Assembly (NCBI RefSeq): GCF_021730395.1
Contig: NC_069361.1
Coordinates: forward strand, 76,827,001-76,891,000
Direction of reading: 5' to 3'
DNA: 64,000 nucleotides
DNA from: Mercenaria mercenaria
Lineage: Eukaryota > Mollusca > Bivalvia > Venerida > Veneridae
Within the stretch, counting starts at the first letter, position 1, and each line of letters starts with the position of its first letter. The notes under the pieces were generated by a model. It had not been told where the DNA came from. It worked only from the letters and a program-made list of their open reading frames with translations, and did no database searches. Made by a program: the position numbers and the translations under genes. Below, in pieces: positions 35,201 to 44,639 of this stretch.

Positions 35201-37196
35201 AGGTGACTACAAATGTCAAAATATATAATAATATAATGAGCCGCACCATGAGAAAACCAACATAGTGCATTTGCGACCAGCATAGATCCACACCAGCCTG
35301 CGCATCCGCGCAGTCTGGTCAGGATCCATGCTGTTCGCTTTCAAAGCCTATTTCAATTAGAGAAACCGTTAGCGAACAGCCTCCTGATCAGACTGTGCGG
35401 ATGCGCAGGCTGGTCTGGATCCAGGCTGGTCGCAAAAGCAATATGTTGGTTTTCTCTTTGTGCGGCTCAAATTTATTATACTAAATTTCAGCACAGAAAC
35501 TATTGTCTACTGAACATGAAAATAGAAAACCCTTAAACGTAAGATTTGATATTCTCTCTTTATGCAATGAAGCTCTAATTTGACAAAGTTTTATTACTAT
35601 GAACCCAAGGGGTTATGGTGGTTGGGGGAAGAGAAATAGCTAATAATAATAGATACTCATTAATGATAAAAATGTACATTCTTTAAGAAACACAAACTTA
35701 AACAATACGTAGTTTAACTCATACTTTCTCGCACTTTCAGGCATTTGTGATGATTTTATTGAGGTATCTACAGACCTCTGTGCAGAGTGCCTTCGAAGAA
35801 GGTGACCCCGAGGGACCCGGGCGGGGCTTCTTGTTCCCTACTATGTGCAAATCGTGCACTGGTGGAAATGCAGCAAAATACAAAGAAAAAGGTAGGTTTA
35901 CCGGTTGATAGATTGTGTAGTCTCAGTCATGCGTGCTGTTTTTAAGTTAACCATATCGGCTGTACTAGGTATGCGAGGGACGGTTGAATTCCGAGTATAG
36001 TACCAGTTTGGTGTCGATAAATGTCTCAGTGTTGTGCTTTTTGTAACGATTATGGCTACTGTAGAAGAGTCTATGAATTCGGTATATTGTATATATTGTT
36101 TAGAAGGTATACAAAGACGGTCATCCGTCATTGAAAAGTAAACCCTGATTTTATTTAACATTACGAAATCGATATCTTTCTTTTTTCTTTTTTTTTATAA
36201 ATTTTCGAAAACATATGTCATTCAAACCGTTACAAAATGTACAAAAACCGATACTTGACACAGAATTCAAGGAGAATTCGAATTCGAACGGAAAATTCCG
36301 ATTGTTATAGCGGTCTACTACCTTCATAACCCTTACCCTGCTAAATTTCTATAATGAACCAGTCCATCTTTCAATTTTTACAGTAACACGAACTGTTAAA
36401 AGGGGTGAATACCAAAAAGATACTGACAGAATGGCAAATAGTGCAGGCCATGATCAGACTGCACAGATGTTCAGGCTGATAATGATCTGCACTGGTCGCA
36501 AAGGCAGAATAAATCCAGCATGATAAGGGTTAAATTTCGATATTTCTAACTGATCCCTGTTAGCTTAGATGGTGGAACACGACCGGGCGAGAAAATGTTC
36601 TTTGTTTACATTTTCTACATAAATCATTAATTTTGTCCTCTTTAATTCGTGTGAGACAGAATTTGTCAATTACTTTACGGGGTCCAGGAACACTTTTTGA
36701 CATTTACAATGCTGGGAACCGGCTTTAAACGATATCATACACTAGAAGAGATCTTTTTAATAATTTCTTTGTATTTTGGGAACGCTGGAATGCTGAAAAG
36801 TTGTTGTTTTTTTGGTTATATGAGTGCTTTCTGAAAGAATAATGTACGTTTGTGTATCTTGCAGCGTTGAAAAACATCCGCGGCGAAAGCACAGATCAGG
36901 ACACGACAGCAGACGACTCTACGCTAGCAGACGGGATTGATAAGCTCCAAGATCTCATGGATTCAGGAGGTGGTGGTGATGACGACGGAGGCGACGGTGG
37001 TGGCGGCGGTGGTGGCGGTGGTAAAAGTAAGAAAAATAGTAAGAATAAGAAGAAAAAAGACAAACCGAAATCCAAGAAGTCAGCGAAAACAAAATCAAAA
37101 TCAAGGAAAAAAATGAAGTCGCCGAAAAAGATGAAATCGCCGAAAAAGGGAAAATCAGGGAAAAAGCGCGGCGGTGGTGGAAAAAAGAAACGTTAA
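32272..37196 (+). CDS. Peripherin/ROM1-like tetraspanin (exons 1-4a)
   Basis: Model: 32272-32834, 33765-33993, 35741-35891, 36865-37196; every junction is GT-AG and phases agree, giving 424 residues. TM1 is about 15-40, TM2 60-82, TM3 94-120 and TM4 about 255-280 across the exon 2/3 join. The large extracellular loop has CCG (159-161) followed by SRSFEDWFEVGW, the hallmark of the peripherin-2/ROM1 branch (there GFRDWFEIQW), then VPFSCC (200-205), RPC213 and GC237. RYLQT follows TM4 as in peripherins. The unpaired cysteine that links peripherin-2 oligomers (C150 in mammals) has no counterpart: only Cys-free sequence lies between TM3 and CCG. The tail (from about 315) is Asp/Thr-rich, then a Gly run, then Lys-rich with repeated KMKSPKK. 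The family shapes curved or disc-like membranes; the role here is inferred. A CRE lies upstream and AATAAA at 37265. Confidence 0.85.
34075..34195. mobile_element. Palindromic MITE in tetraspanin intron 2
   Basis: ATCTGCAGAAGCC(TG) with TTGTTTGTGA at the left is complemented by TCACAAACATATCCCAAGGGCTTCTGCAGA at the right. The centre is CGAGACCGAAGGTCGAGA. The rest of the intron shows no gene. Confidence 0.65.
35237..35469. mobile_element. Palindromic MITE (family A), copy 3
   Basis: TGAGCCGCACCATGAGAAAA to TTTGTGCGGCTCA, inside intron 2 of the tetraspanin gene. It shares the CGCAGTCTGGTCAGGATCCATG core with copies 1 and 2. Confidence 0.9.
36325..36535 (+). mobile_element. MITE family B copy in tetraspanin intron 3
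   Basis: Includes CTGCTAAATTTCTATAATG, then GTGCAGGCCATGATCAGACTGCA and GCACTGGTCGCAAAGGCAGAA, ending AGGGTTAA. Related to 1690-1875. Confidence 0.65.
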
Positions 37197-37264
37197 TATG
37201 CCGCATTTTGAATATTTTAAGGAGATCATTTCAGTACCATGATACAGGAACTTCTGTTTCCGTA

Positions 37265-37270
37265 AATAAA
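37265..37270 (+). terminator. Poly(A) signal after exon 4a
   Basis: AATAAA 69 bases past the exon 4a stop codon, with a second at 37357. Position supports 4a as a genuine last exon. Confidence 0.55.
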
Positions 37271-37652
37271 GCAACCTTTTGAAAAAAATCTATGTTATGG
37301 TGCACTTTTGGGTATTTTCTGTATGTGAGATCCTATTTATATTCATATTGCTATTGAATAAACGAAACATGGAGAAAAACCGACTATGTAATTCAGTTAC
37401 TGGTGATACTAACCTAATATATTTGTTTTATGTCTTACATATAATATTATATAACTGAATAACGTTATAATAAAATACGATGTAATCTATATAGGTTATT
37501 TTCATGTGTTAACATCCGCAGCGAAAATGTATTAACCCTATATTCTCTTTAAAAAATCAATATTAAAATCTTTTCGTCGATTTGCAGTTTCCTGCTGTGG
37601 AAAAGGCTTCCACAAGTATTTTAGTAAGACCGATGTTTACATGTAATTGTAG

Positions 37653-38491
37653 AAATACAAAGCATCCTTGAGTTTGACCAAGAACTGATACCAGACGATA
37701 TTACGTTACTGCAGAAACCAGAAAACCTCCCAGATATAGCGGACGTGGAGTTAGAAAGTTGCAGTTTTAGCAGTTTACCGCTATTTGAGTCAGGTGCTGA
37801 TTATCGCAGCAATATGTCAGGTATAAAACCAGGAAATGACGAGGATATAAAGTATAATACGAGAACGAATGAAAATGATGACAATAATAAGTCATATTCG
37901 AAGATAAAGGACACTGGTAACAATAAAAATTCAAAGTCCAATAAAAAGGATGACAATAAAAAGGATGACAATAAAAAGGATAATTTAAAGCCCAAGAAAA
38001 AGGATGACAGTAGAAGAAACAATTCATGGCCCAACAGAAGTAAAAAGGACAGTTCAAAGTTCAACAAAAAGGACGACAGTAAAAGGAAAAAATCAAAGTC
38101 CACGAAGGGGTATAAAAAAGAACAATTGCCCAAAACGTCAAAATCACCAAAAATGGTAAAGTCGGCAAAGTCACCGAAGAGATCAAAAGTTCTAGACGAG
38201 TCCAAAGTCTCGAAACTGTCGAAGTCCCCAAAAAGGTCAAAATCACCTAAGAGGTCGACAACACCTAAAAAGTTAAAACCATCTAAGAGATCAAAGTCGC
38301 CAAAAAGGTCAAAATCACCTAAGAGGTCAACAGCACCTAAAAGGTTAAAATCACCAAGGAAATCAAAGTCGCCAAAAAGGTCAAAATCAAGTAAGAGGTC
38401 AACGAAACCTAAAAAGTTAATTTCACCTAAGAGATCAAAGTCGCCAAAAACGTCAAAATCTTCTAAAAGGTCAAAATCATCTAAAAGGTAA
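37653..38491 (+). CDS. Candidate alternative last exon 4b: SPK-repeat tail
   Basis: A TGTAATTGTAG acceptor precedes 37653. Starting with two bases completing a codon, the frame reads EIQSILEFDQELIPDDITLL and stays open to the stop at 38489. It needs a donor of phase 1, and exon 3 of the tetraspanin (ending 35891) has exactly that, as it does for exon 4a. Joined, it would give a 593-residue tetraspanin with a 279-residue tail. The first 65 residues are acidic and ordinary. The rest is Lys/Ser/Asp-rich (NKKDDNKKD), then repeats of SPKRSK, TPKKLK and SSKRSK. SPKK/SPRK units bind the AT-rich minor groove in sperm histones and are phosphorylated by CDKs; here they follow a membrane protein, so the role is unknown. 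It could instead be a separate gene whose 5' exons I cannot see. Confidence 0.6.
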
Positions 38492-41289
38492 AAATACACT
38501 TAAAATGTCAAATTCACTTTCGGTTTAAAACACTCGAAATGATTAAATGAAAGATACGAAAAACACCAACTTCGCTGAAACCAAGCAGGTTTCAATCAAA
38601 ATCCATATAACTCAGTGATACACCTGCTATACGGATTCTGGCACCAACAAATCCATCAGCTTGGCTTTCGGTGGAAAAACGTGCGTTAGATCTACACCAA
38701 AGTATCATAAAAGGAAATTTTGCAAACTAATATGTTAGGGCCGTGTACCTTGAGAAATGCACAAATTTCATGACATTTTCGCGTACATTTTATGAAATTT
38801 TCCTATTTTACCATATATTCAAATACAATGTTTATGTCTGTGTGCAAATTTTTTTGATATCTTCCAGTTGTAAAAAAAGATGTTAACAACGTAACGCACA
38901 ATGTCGCGACCGGTTAACGTCACGTAAATAGAGATACAGTATTATTACATGAGTGTCTTTTTGTATTGAATTTAATAAAATAATAAAATGCGAGGCTGTG
39001 CCGAGCATTTTATCAATTTTGTTCAACGAGTTTACTAAATTTAATGAGGATAGACACAAATGTATTATGTTAGCTTTTCCTTCTGACGCATCAAAACTTC
39101 TATCTTTAATTGTTACAGACCAAATAAATTCGACCAACGTCTCTTATACTTCAAACAACGTCAACATCAAAGCTTTATTAAACTAGTGTAATGCAAAAGT
39201 CATGTAATACCTTTATTTCACTCCCACGACCTCAAACATTTGATAAAAACGTTAAAATGACGTGTGAACAAAATTAGAACTATAATCCGAAGACATTGTA
39301 TTTTATTTAGTTATTTAGTTTTTTATCACGTTAAGGACATTGTTGCGCCTTTTTCATTTTATTTTCGGGATGTTAATCATTTTTCATGTTTTAGTGCACG
39401 TTATTCATATCCACATTTTGTTTTATTTTTCAAATTATCAAGGCCTTCGAATGGATTTTCGCCTGCTTAATCACGGTTCAGAGTTAAAATGCACAGGAAG
39501 TGAAACACGAGGGCGTTAGTCCGAGCGGTTAATTATCTAAGCATTTGAACGATGGGACGTGGTGAATAAGACTATGTACCACAAGAATGTCTTGATTGTT
39601 TTCATTGAAACATTTTGAATAAAATTATGTTCGACTTCATTTATCCGAGTAGTACCGGACGTCACGCGGCAATTTGACGTCATTATTGGCATCATAATGA
39701 TCTCTTACCGGTCCGAGCGTCAACTGATGTTTATAGCAAAAAATACATTGCTTGACCTTCTTTGTTTAACTGACAATCAACAACTCGAGTCATGTTAGAA
39801 TGTAAGATTTCCATATATGGATCCGTTATAAATTAAAAGACATAGAATTTTTTTTACATTCTAGAATTATTTATTTTTAGAGCAAGGCAGACAATATAAC
39901 AAAGTCCTCCAGTTTACTGACGTATAATATGTAAAATCATCTTATTTGCATAAATGAGAAGAAGTCCGTCCAAAGCATCTATTGATAAAGACGTCCTGCA
40001 TGAGTTCCGGTTTATCCAAGATGACGGTCCTGGGATCAAATCCTTAATCGAGGAATGTATTTTTTTTTTTAACTAATGTAACAAGTTCATCCAGGCCGAT
40101 ATTTTTTCTTAATAACATTTATTAAGTTACCAATATGTCTTGTTTGATATGAATGTGTACTATATAAATAAAAAAAACTATCAGTTATAGCACAACATTT
40201 ATTCCCTGCTTGATTTACATTTCCTTATAAATGCCAGAACAATGTATTTTTAAGCAAATTTTTGCATGTCCGCAATCATTTAGTGTGTAATATGTATAAT
40301 ATACTGACTAAAGGTTAGGGTTAGTATTACCATAGTTACAGAATATACACATTATTTAAAGATACTTTTTGTTCCAATCGCTTGAATCCGGTATATACCA
40401 GAGTCTGGTATATATCACAGGCGCACCAGATCTTTTTTTAGTCACATATCCTTTTCCCATAGCCCTGGGGCAGAGCGCCTGCACCATCATAGTAAATGGT
40501 TCCGGGGATTCGATTACTGTGTCGTACCAAATACGAGAAAAATGTCAGTATTAACCTCCTCGCTTGGCGCTCAGCATTAGTTTCAGTTTAGACGTAGCTA
40601 TTCCCAGTAATACATGTAATTCTACAAGATTAATTAAATAGGCCTACAATAGGGGCTTGATCTGGGATGCTGTATTCGGCTCGAGTGGATTTTTGCCAGA
40701 TCGGATCTCACGAGGCGTGCAAGCGCCGAGTGTGATCAGACCTTGGAAAATCCATGAGAGCCGAGTACAAAATTCCAGGTCTAGCTACTGTTATGATGAC
40801 CCTTTTATTATATACCTCTACCTATTTGTTTGTTGTTTTGTTATTGAACGAAATCTTCAATGTTTATTGATATCAAAATGGACCTAAGTGAAGTTTTTAT
40901 GTGCGTTATTTATAGAACGGTGTAAGTTCATACATATTAATGAAAGTAGTCCGGCAGCATACAATACGGAAGGTACAGGTACAATACGGATTTTTTTCTG
41001 CCTGTGAAATACAAGCCGATGTTTTATAGAATTTATATAGGTATATAATAAATACATACATTATAGGCTGTACATGGTAAGCAGGAAAGGATAAAAATGA
41101 AAGACTTATATAGTCTTATAGAATCTTCTCCTTCGTGGACATAGTGATTTGTGCTAAAGTTTGTACCAAATTTCTTTGAAGTATTTTAAAGGTTGTTACG
41201 ACAGGCAGAAAAAAAGTGGACACTCAAAGAAGCGTGAAGTCTTGGATGGCACACTTGGTTTCCTGTCACCAGAGTAATAATATGGCGGA
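38492..41289. other. Gene-free stretch
   Basis: AATAAA at 38974 could end the 4b transcript. GGCGTTAGTCCGAGCGGTTAA at 39513-39533 resembles a tRNA box A and GGATCAAATCC at 40032-40042 a box B, probably separate SINE remnants. Otherwise AT-rich with no supported gene. Confidence 0.45.
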
Positions 41290-41775
41290 GTGTATTGTTA
41301 ATTTTTATGTAAGTTGCGGTTTGCTGGTGCCAGTAGGTTCCACTCTCGAATAATGGTGGGTAGAAAGAAATTATAATAGAAAGTTGTTCTAGCAGGAACT
41401 ATATGAATTTCTTCAGAACTTCTTATTTTTGTAATGTGAATCACCCTGCTGAAGAACGAGAGAAGATAGGTAAGCTGGTTCATAGTCTATGTTTGTATTG
41501 ACTGAGAGGGTTTCTGTAGTTACTGTAGATATAGATTTTCTGAAGAAACAAGTCTAGTAGCATATACAAGAGGCGATGCATGCACATTTCATTTTGTATT
41601 TTGTCTAGTTGATCGAACTCGCATTTAGTACAGCAACTCCACTCCATGTCAGTGTGTTCGAGAATAGGTCTTACAAAGGAGGCATATATTGTTTCAAGAG
41701 ATCGACAGTCTAATGAGAACTTTAGTTTGTGCATAATATTAACCCACTTCCATGTTTTTCTAGCAGTCATTTGAC
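41290..41775 (-). pseudogene. LINE ORF2 3' fragment, broken
   Basis: Minus-strand pieces read TWKWVNIMHKLKFSLDCRSL and YASFVRPILEHTDMEWSCC, then DQLDKIQNEM, and in another frame ITKIRSSEEIHIVPARTTF, YYNFFLPTIIREWNLL. These match the thumb/C-terminal part of LINE reverse transcriptases (RPILEYxxxxW, LxxIQxxA, FFxxxIxxWNxL). At least one frame change separates the pieces, and the 5' portion is missing. Confidence 0.7.
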
Positions 41776-42368
41776 AGGAATCTTAGCATTAAGAGGATGG
41801 TTCTAGGACAGGTCAGCCTGGTCTCGGGATAATGTGACTGGGTTGTATATCATGTTGTGTCTACGGTATGATAATCCAGTGAGATGTAAACTGTGCCATC
41901 TGCTAAAAGTAGACATCGTTGATTAATTGACTGAAAACATGTTTAAAAAGACGCTAAACACAAATTCTAATATGACTAACAATGCTATCCTACGCGGATC
42001 CTATTTTGTCATTCATTTCGCATGAACACCGAAAAAAATCATTTCAATTCTTAACACACGCACGCACGTACGCACACACATAAGTTAAGCCGTGACCAGC
42101 AATGTAACAAGCGTGTAAAACAAATAGAATTTACTGGAAGTGGATAGCGGAGGTTGGCGCCTTGTAATAAGAAGCGTGATGTTTTAATCAAATAAAAGAC
42201 AGGCAAGTTATACATGTACAATATTCACACATGTATTTGATTAAGTGTCATATATCAGACTTGCGGGTACACCTGATATAATTTGTATGGAACGCCACAG
42301 TTGTCTTATTATGTGTCGACTATATAACGTCTTATTCTATCAAAAAGATATTTATCCCAACTTGTCAA

Positions 42369-42619
42369 AGTATGGCACTCCAGTGGATTCCATTCTATTG
42401 TGGACTTGCAGACAATGAAGAAGCAGACCAACTGGCAAAGCTAGGAGCTCAGTCAGAACAACCAACAACACCTGTGAGCTACAAGGAGAAAGTCACCATC
42501 ATCAAGGCACTAACGAGACCAAGGATTGAGGAAGATGCTTTTCATCTCCTTGACTGGTCGGAACAAGTGATGCTGGTCAGGCTTCGCTCAGGACACAACA
42601 AGCTCATTGCTCAAAGAAT
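42369..42619 (+). pseudogene. RNase H fragment of a non-LTR element, left part
   Basis: LQWIPFYCGLADNEEADQLA is the end of an RNase H domain (HxGxxxNExAD in the family; the usual HC is YC here), followed by a linker to RLRSGHNKLIAQRI. The frame is interrupted by a second LINE and appears to resume at 44367 (MYKKYRLAPSPTCPCGEKK). RNase H after the RT is usual for I and Jockey-related LINEs. Confidence 0.7.
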
Positions 42620-44332
42620 CTAGACATAAAGAAGTCCACAGGTTATGATAACATAAGCCCAAAATTTTTAAAAGCAGCTGCTTCTGTCATTGCTCCAGTG
42701 CTCACTAAAATATATAACAATAGTATTGCTACCAACTCATTCCCACGGGCATTCAAAAAAGCCAAGGTTATCCCTATTCATAAAAAGGGTCCTAAAAATG
42801 ACAAACTTAATTATAGGTCAATTTCCATTCTTCCAACAATATCTTTGATTCTTGAACGTCATGTTACCCTGCATTTAAGACAGTACCTTGAGTCGAATGA
42901 TTTGCTGTATAGTCGTCAGTCTGGATTCAGAGTAAATCACTCCTGTCAAACAGTCCTTGCGAAACTCTTAGATGACTGGATCACAGCAATTGATAACAAT
43001 GAAATAGTTGGGACTATATTTCTTGACTTGTCTAAGGCATTTGACTTACTAAATCATGACATCTTGGTACATAAATTAAATTCATATGGTTTGCATGATT
43101 CCACTGTTTCTTGGTTTTCATCTTATCTTCATGACAGGACTCAGCAAACCTTCATTTCTGGTGTATATTCAGATCCCAGCATAGTAACACCAGGTGTTCC
43201 TCAAGGATCGGTGCTAGGGCCCTTGCTATTTTTAATATACATAAATGACCTTCCATTATCGGTTTCATCGGCAGTCACAGATATTTCTGCAGACGATACA
43301 ACCATATCAACATCGAACTCAAATCTTGAAAATGTGACTGAAACATTATCCAATATTAGTAAAAATGTTGATGCATGGTGTAAGACTAATGCAATGGAGA
43401 TAAACTCTGCAAAAACCAAAGTAATGTATGTTGCATCAAAACATAAAGTCAAGCAAGTATATGACGAGCCCCCAGTTATTCATTTCAGAGATGAAACTCT
43501 AGACTGCAGTACGAAAGAAAAGTTACTCGGCGTTACTATTGAAAATGATTTGTCTTGGAATACACATGTTGATAATATTTTGAAAAAATGCAATTCACTT
43601 TTATACCTGTTGTCTCGCATCAAAGTATATCTTTCTGTACATATGAGGAAAATGTTCTATAACTCTTACATACTGCCTCACTTCGATTACTGTTGTGTAA
43701 TATGGGGAAGCTGTTCTAATTCATTAGAAGACAAAATTGTTAAGTTTCAAAAAAGAGCAGCTCGCCTAATTCTTGATAAAGACTTCGATACCCCTTCTGC
43801 TGAATTATTTCGAGAATTAAACTGGATGACTTTTCCGGAGCGGGTAATATTTCAAAAAGCAGTTTTAATGTACAAAAGTCTAAACGATCAAGCACCTATT
43901 TACCTCAGAAATTCATTTACATTTAGCTGTGATATACATGACATAAATGCTCGACCTTTGAGGTCAGATTCTAATTTGCAGCTTTACCTTCCTCGACCGA
44001 AAACTGAAGTATTTAAAAAAAGTTTTACCTATTCTGGTGCTACTATCTGGAATTCCTTACCAAGTCATATAAAAAGAGCATCATCAGTAGGGCAATTCAA
44101 ATCACTATACATTGCTTGGCACAACACACAATCATAATACTTAATATTTCTAATATTGCACTTCGTATAGTTATAGTATAAACAAAATACTGGTATTAAA
44201 TGCACTTGTCTGTCTTCTATATGTTACAATGTACCATGTAAATATTTTAGATGTATATGTTATGTATTGTTTTGAGGGCCTCATGGAAGATTGATGTTGT
44301 TCGTCAAATGAGTTTCCTCGTTAAATAAAGGC

Positions 44333-44367
<35 letters not shown>
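42617..44367 (+). mobile_element. 5'-truncated LINE (CR1/L2-like) nested in the RNase H relic
   Basis: Starts abruptly within the RT domain (LDIKKSTGYDNISPKFLKAA), contains an open C-terminal ORF to 44137, a 3'UTR of about 200 bases, and ends in (TTA)n at 44334-44367, a short-repeat tail typical of CR1/L2-group elements. The relic frame on both sides shows it is an insertion. Target duplication not resolved. Confidence 0.85.
42620..44137 (+). CDS. LINE reverse transcriptase, partial
   Basis: About 505 residues, lacking the endonuclease and RT start. RT motifs in order: KAKVIPIHKKGPKN, YRSISILPTISLILE, SGFRVNHSCQT, GTIFLDLSKAFDLLNHD, TPGVPQGSVLGPLLFLIYIN, then ISADDTT, where the catalytic pair follows Ser-Ala instead of the usual Tyr/Phe-Ala. 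The C-terminal part has RPL/WNSLP-type sequence (SGATIWNSLPSHI). The enzyme copies the element's RNA onto nicked DNA. With its 5' end gone this copy cannot move by itself, but the remaining frame is open, so insertion is fairly recent. The clade (L2/CR1/Rex1) is judged by eye only. Confidence 0.85.
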   Translation, partial: LDIKKSTGYDNISPKFLKAAASVIAPVLTKIYNNSIATNSFPRAFKKAKVIPIHKKGPKNDKLNYRSISILPTISLILERHVTLHLRQYLESNDLLYSRQSGFRVNHSCQTVLAKLLDDWITAIDNNEIVGTIFLDLSKAFDLLNHDILVHKLNSYGLHDSTVSWFSSYLHDRTQQTFISGVYSDPSIVTPGVPQGSVLGPLLFLIYINDLPLSVSSAVTDISADDTTISTSNSNLENVTETLSNISKNVDAWCKTNAMEINSAKTKVMYVASKHKVKQVYDEPPVIHFRDETLDCSTKEKLLGVTIENDLSWNTHVDNILKKCNSLLYLLSRIKVYLSVHMRKMFYNSYILPHFDYCCVIWGSCSNSLEDKIVKFQKRAARLILDKDFDTPSAELFRELNWMTFPERVIFQKAVLMYKSLNDQAPIYLRNSFTFSCDIHDINARPLRSDSNLQLYLPRPKTEVFKKSFTYSGATIWNSLPSHIKRASSVGQFKSLYIAWHNTQS

Positions 44368-44620
44368 GTACAAGAAATACAGACTGGCACCATCACCAAC
44401 TTGTCCATGTGGTGAAAAGAAGACCAGACCATATAGCATGCACTCCAGTTATGTAAAAGGCACGGCCAGGAGCGAGCTGCGACTTGGCCAAAAGATACCT
44501 CGATCCACCAGAACGTGACTGTATGGAGGCATTGAGGATCTGCGGTGAACCACACGCTTCGTCGAGGCTGCTGGTCTGACAGTGTAGGTTGTAAGAAGAA
44601 GAAGAAGTCGAAGAACGGCG
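44367..44620 (+). pseudogene. RNase H-bearing non-LTR relic, right part
   Basis: MYKKYRLAPSPTCPCGEKKT matches the Cys-containing C-terminal tail (CxCGxxxxxxxH) of LINEs with RNase H. Downstream, the readable pieces DCMEALRICGEPHASS in another frame indicate at least one frame change. It continues the relic broken at 42619. Confidence 0.6.
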
Positions 44621-44639
44621 GACCTTGTCTAAATAGTGT

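Noticed and set aside
37801-38499. 232-codon minus-strand frame (FDLLGDFDL repeats)
   Set aside because: Antisense shadow of the SPK-repeat exon 4b; Lys codons read backwards as Phe/Leu.
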